Assembly: GCA_002427545.1 (NCBI GenBank) | Contig: DIRM01000050.1 | Coordinates: forward strand, 1-28,227 | From: Mageeibacillus sp. UBA5436 | GTDB lineage: Bacteria > Bacillota > Clostridia > Saccharofermentanales > DTU023 | Direction: 5' to 3' | DNA length: 28,227 nucleotides | Shown: piece after piece, positions 25,728 to 28,227 of the stretch | Position numbering within the stretch: position 1 is the first letter of the stretch | Layout: every line of letters starts with the position of its first letter | The notes under the pieces: model-generated | Told to the model about the DNA's origin: nothing | The model's input: the letters and a program-made list of their open reading frames with translations, nothing else | The model's database searches: none | Program-made: the position numbers and the translations under genes

Positions 25728-26536
25728 AAAAGCCCTCCATCTTCAATATTTAAAGCGATTCCAAAAGCATTATCCTCATATTCACCGCCACTTAAAAGTG
25801 GCGTATGATAATTAATAAAGGCTTGAAAATATAAACCATTGTAATAGCTTTGTGGTGATTTAAAAGATAAATCAATCATAAATTTAATATTCTCTTTATC
25901 TGCTATTTTTTTAATTTCCTTCACCATCTTCAATTCTTTTGAATCAGAAAATTCTTTTTCTAAGAGTGAGAATTGTTCACTAACTCTAGTAGATAACATA
26001 ATGTATAAAGGATTATCGGCTCCTAATTGTTCTTTTAAAACAGTTAAATTTTTTTCATAGATAAGCGGACGGATTTTTTCTGACAATTGATATTTTCGCA
26101 TAAACAAATCTATAAATCGATCATTGTTAACAATAAAGGCTGTCAATTTTCTATCTTGCTCATTAGATTTTATTTTAACAAAATCCATATGTAGCTCTAT
26201 ACTTTTTAGAATATCTGATTCGCTCGGTTCATAAAGCTCCACGCCAGCCTGATAAAAGGATTGATAATCCCTGATGACTGAACCAAAATAGCAAAAAAAC
26301 TTTTCATCAAGAAAGTAACTATCATTATAATTCAATAATGATCTTGTCCAATCACTACGAATCGCATACATTCTTTCATTTCTTTCAAACACCAAACTTG
26401 ATGGTTGGAATTTTTTATCCGTCATGCGAAATGGCTCGATCATATTAAGATCTATCAATTTATAATTATTATTTGATAATAAAGACATATACTCTATAGC
26501 CAAATTAAATTTATCTAATATTTTTTGATTCGACAT
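25724..26536 (-). CDS. hisZ: ATP phosphoribosyltransferase regulatory subunit
   Basis: A 270-residue relative of the histidyl-tRNA synthetase catalytic core that acts as the regulatory partner of short HisG. It is shorter than typical HisZ (about 320-390). Retained features include the class II motif-2-like RSDWTRSLLNY and FCYFGSVIRDYQSFYQAGVELY, then a C-terminal stretch with SPQSYYNGLYFQAFI and LLSGGEYED. It has no anticodon-binding domain, which argues against a real tRNA synthetase. GGAG lies 9 nt before the ATG. It is the first gene of the his operon and faces yerC across a 165-bp regulatory region. Confidence 0.88.
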   Translation of the reverse strand: MSNQKILDKFNLAIEYMSLLSNNNYKLIDLNMIEPFRMTDKKFQPSSLVFERNERMYAIRSDWTRSLLNYNDSYFLDEKFFCYFGSVIRDYQSFYQAGVELYEPSESDILKSIELHMDFVKIKSNEQDRKLTAFIVNNDRFIDLFMRKYQLSEKIRPLIYEKNLTVLKEQLGADNPLYIMLSTRVSEQFSLLEKEFSDSKELKMVKEIKKIADKENIKFMIDLSFKSPQSYYNGLYFQAFINYHTPLLSGGEYEDNAFGIALNIEDGGLL

Positions 26537-26701
26537 ATTTTTACTCCATTGAAACTTATTTTTTTCTATACTATAATACGTTTACGTTTTATCACTGTAA
26601 TTGTCTATCGCTTTACTCTGGTAAAGTGATAAAGAGATACTATCAGAGTTCACTTATTGATTCAATAGATAATAAATCTTTTTTTGAAATTGAGGAATAT
26701 T
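26537..26701. promoter_or_regulatory. Divergent hisZ/yerC regulatory region
   Basis: It separates the his operon (minus) from yerC (plus). Minus strand: TATTATAGT about 35 nt before hisZ could supply a -10, but I see no matching -35. A tandem ACGTTT pair overlaps it. Plus strand: no convincing promoter; a 13-bp palindrome (TATTGA-T-TCAATA, 26655-26667) lies about 35 nt before yerC. The main element is the 26-bp palindrome listed separately. A half-match TTTATCAC at 26588-26595 mirrors GTGATAAA at 26626-26633. Confidence 0.6.
26606..26631. promoter_or_regulatory. 26-bp palindrome, candidate YerC/HisR operator
   Basis: Arms TATCGCTTTAC (26606-26616) and GTAAAGTGATA (26621-26631) match at 10 of 11 positions around a 4-nt centre. 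It lies between the divergent starts, about 70 nt from each. A long, nearly perfect palindrome next to a TrpR-family gene and a his operon is the arrangement expected of an autoregulated histidine repressor. Binding by YerC is inference. Confidence 0.6.
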
Positions 26702-27013
26702 ATGGCAAAAAATTCGATTCAGGATAAAAATTTAGATAATTTGTTTAAAGGCATTTTAGCTTTAGAAAGTATTAATGAATGTTATGCTTTTTTTGAAGAT
26801 CTATGCACGATAAATGAATTGATTGCTTTAAAGCAGCGTTTTCATGTTGCTTATTTAGTTAAGCAAGAAAAAACCTATCAAGAAATTGCTGCTGCAACGG
26901 GTGCTTCGACTGCAACTATTTCGCGAGTCAGACGCGCATTGGAATATGGAAGTGATGGTTATAATATTATTATTGATCGTTTAGTCGATTCTTCAGAATT
27001 AAATAATAAATAA
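26702..27013 (+). CDS. yerC: TrpR-like regulator of the YerC/YecD family
   Basis: A 103-residue all-helical DNA-binding protein related to the tryptophan repressor. The helix-turn-helix region is TYQEIAAATGASTATISRVRRALEYG (broken: TYQEIAAATGAS, then TATISRVRRALEYG), preceded by LCTINELIALKQRFHVAYLV. The start is taken at the ATG at 26702 with GAGGA 7 nt upstream; a TTG six codons before it has no ribosome site. YerC-type proteins have been proposed as histidine-responsive repressors (HisR) in Gram-positive bacteria, and the divergent placement next to hisZ fits. Whether histidine is the co-repressor here cannot be seen. Confidence 0.88.
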   Translation: MAKNSIQDKNLDNLFKGILALESINECYAFFEDLCTINELIALKQRFHVAYLVKQEKTYQEIAAATGASTATISRVRRALEYGSDGYNIIIDRLVDSSELNNK

Positions 27014-27080
27014 GGTTAAATTCATTTTAAAAGCATATAATAGCCTTGCACAGTTTTTGATTGAATATTATTGTTCACTT

Positions 27081-27109
27081 AACGATTTATTATTTTTTAC
27101 AATATCGTT
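27081..27109. promoter_or_regulatory. Inverted repeat upstream of the LysR-type gene
   Basis: AACGAT (27081-27086) and ATCGTT (27104-27109) form perfect 6-bp arms around 17 nt, about 40 nt before the LysR start. LysR proteins often bind interrupted palindromes near their own promoter. The T-N11-A pattern is not clear, so this is tentative; it could also be a weak hairpin at the end of yerC. Confidence 0.3.
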
Positions 27110-27149
27110 TAATTATTAAGAATAGGATTGAATTTTTCAAAAAACTATT

Positions 27150-28034
27150 ATGTTGATTTCACATTTACAATATTTTATAGCAGTTGTTGATACGCAAAGT
27201 TTTACAAGAGCTTCCGAAAAATTATTTGTTAGCCAATCCACAATTAGTAAAGCTGTTCGTTCTTTAGAAAAAGAACTACAAACGGTACTTATTAATCCTT
27301 ATTCTCGCAATCACTTTATTACTAAATCTGGTGAAGTTTTTTATCAATATGCCATAGATGTTTTGAATTATTTAGACGAACGAAAATCTGTTTTAATTAC
27401 GCAATTGGAAAAAACAGATAGCAAATTAACTCTTGGACTACCACCAACAGCTGGTAGCATTTATTTTTATACTTTTATTTCACGTTTTAAAGATAATTAT
27501 CCACAAATTGAATTAATCCTTTATGATAAAACCTCAAAATATATTCCAGATATGTTACTTGATGGGGAAATTCAATTAGGAATTGTCATCGAACCTTTCA
27601 ATGATGATCGTTTTGCTAAAAAAACCGCTTATCAATCAGAGGCTGTATTAGTCGTATCTGATCAACATCCACTGGCTAAGCAAGATGAGGTTGATTTTAG
27701 AGAACTCAAAAATGAAAAATTTATACAAATTTCCAAAGAATATATGTTTTACGATGTCTTTTTAGATTTTTGTGCTTCAGCAGGCTTTAAACCACAAGTC
27801 ATATTTGAGAATTATCATTGGGATTTGGTTTTTGAAATGGTAACAATCAATCGAGGCGTGACTATTTTACCTAAACCTTTAGTTGATAAATTTTCTCCAG
27901 ATAATGTTCATGCCTTGAAATTAAAAAACCCAACATTTCCCTGGTCAATGACTATAATTTACCCCCAAAATGCATTAGTGACAAAACCTATGCAAAATTT
28001 TATTTCTTTAATTCAAAACTCAGATCAAAAATAA
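27150..28034 (+). CDS. LysR-family transcriptional regulator
   Basis: A 294-residue regulator. The N-terminal winged helix-turn-helix (1-60) is typical: HLQYFIAVVDTQSFTRASEKL, here broken as HLQYFIAVVDTQ and SFTRASEKLFVSQSTISKAV, with the linker helix after it. Residues about 88-290 form the periplasmic-binding-like effector domain, starting SKLTLGLPPTAG, with LGIVIEPF and NRGVTILPKPLVD. Where most family members have LFDR, this one has INPYSRN. An in-frame TGA at about 20 nt upstream limits the start to the ATG at 27150, which has no clear ribosome site. No target gene is obvious: the gene before it points the same way and the next gene is outside the window. Effector unknown. Confidence 0.9.
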   Translation: MLISHLQYFIAVVDTQSFTRASEKLFVSQSTISKAVRSLEKELQTVLINPYSRNHFITKSGEVFYQYAIDVLNYLDERKSVLITQLEKTDSKLTLGLPPTAGSIYFYTFISRFKDNYPQIELILYDKTSKYIPDMLLDGEIQLGIVIEPFNDDRFAKKTAYQSEAVLVVSDQHPLAKQDEVDFRELKNEKFIQISKEYMFYDVFLDFCASAGFKPQVIFENYHWDLVFEMVTINRGVTILPKPLVDKFSPDNVHALKLKNPTFPWSMTIIYPQNALVTKPMQNFISLIQNSDQK

Positions 28035-28227
28035 TTTCATCATCCTATTCTAATAACAAAATAAATGTCTCATTTGTCTTTAAAACATTGAACTCTGCTC
28101 TCTGATAATTTCACATTCTATATTCATTATTTTCATTATGAATTGTATTCATACCTCATGAATTATTCATATCACACAAAAATATAAGTTAAGTTATACT
28201 AAATTCATGAAAAGCGACTAGTCCTTG

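Noticed and set aside
28035..28227. Repeated ATTCAT/ATGAAT words and TTATACT near the window end
   Set aside because: Too AT-rich and too short to separate from chance; probably the promoter region of a gene beyond the window.

Overview
The window is AT-rich chromosomal DNA from a low-GC Bacillota (Firmicutes), most likely a Clostridia-like or related lineage. Evidence for this is strong GGAGG-type ribosome sites, a long single-chain PurL with a fused glutaminase, a short HisG with HisZ, a TrpR-family YerC gene and a lipoprotein-type OppA. I cannot name the genus. I saw no rRNA, tRNA, CRISPR array, insertion sequence or phage gene; this is a tightly packed metabolic region.

Region 1 (1-1.9 kb, minus strand): the 5' part of an ethanolamine-permease-like gene (eutH), cut by the window edge, preceded by a 577-bp spacer and a DeoR-type regulator.
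Region 2 (1.9-8.1 kb, minus): a complete oligopeptide ABC importer in the order oppB-oppC-oppD-oppF-oppA. It has a good promoter overlapped by a palindrome upstream and a strong terminator downstream.
Region 3 (8.3-13.3 kb, minus): an aspartate-family operon, EamA transporter - lysC - hom - thrC. It makes the steps from aspartate to homoserine-derived threonine but has no homoserine kinase (thrB).
Region 4 (13.6-17.3 kb, plus): purL alone, divergent from the lysC operon, ending at a hairpin terminator shared with the convergent unit.
Region 5 (17.4-26.5 kb, minus): a histidine operon hisZ-hisG-hisD-hisC-hisB-hisA-hisF-hisIE, followed without a visible terminator by a protein with two tandem P-II-like domains and by a double-DUF1538 membrane protein with a C-terminal P-II-like domain.
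Region 6 (26.7-28.0 kb, plus): a divergent yerC (TrpR-like) repressor gene next to the his promoter, then a LysR-type regulator.

Two things stand out. First, hisH, the glutaminase partner of HisF, is absent: hisB and hisA overlap by 4 nt exactly where hisH usually lies. HisF itself has lost residues that in Thermotoga HisF form the HisH contact and ammonia gate (D98 to Ser, E167 to Ala), and also has changes at N103 and D174, while both catalytic Asp are kept. This looks like a HisF that has adapted to work without the usual HisH. Second, the his operon appears to run into a P-II-regulated DUF1538 transport module. The hisZ/yerC intergenic region carries a 26-bp near-perfect palindrome that is a good candidate operator for the YerC protein.
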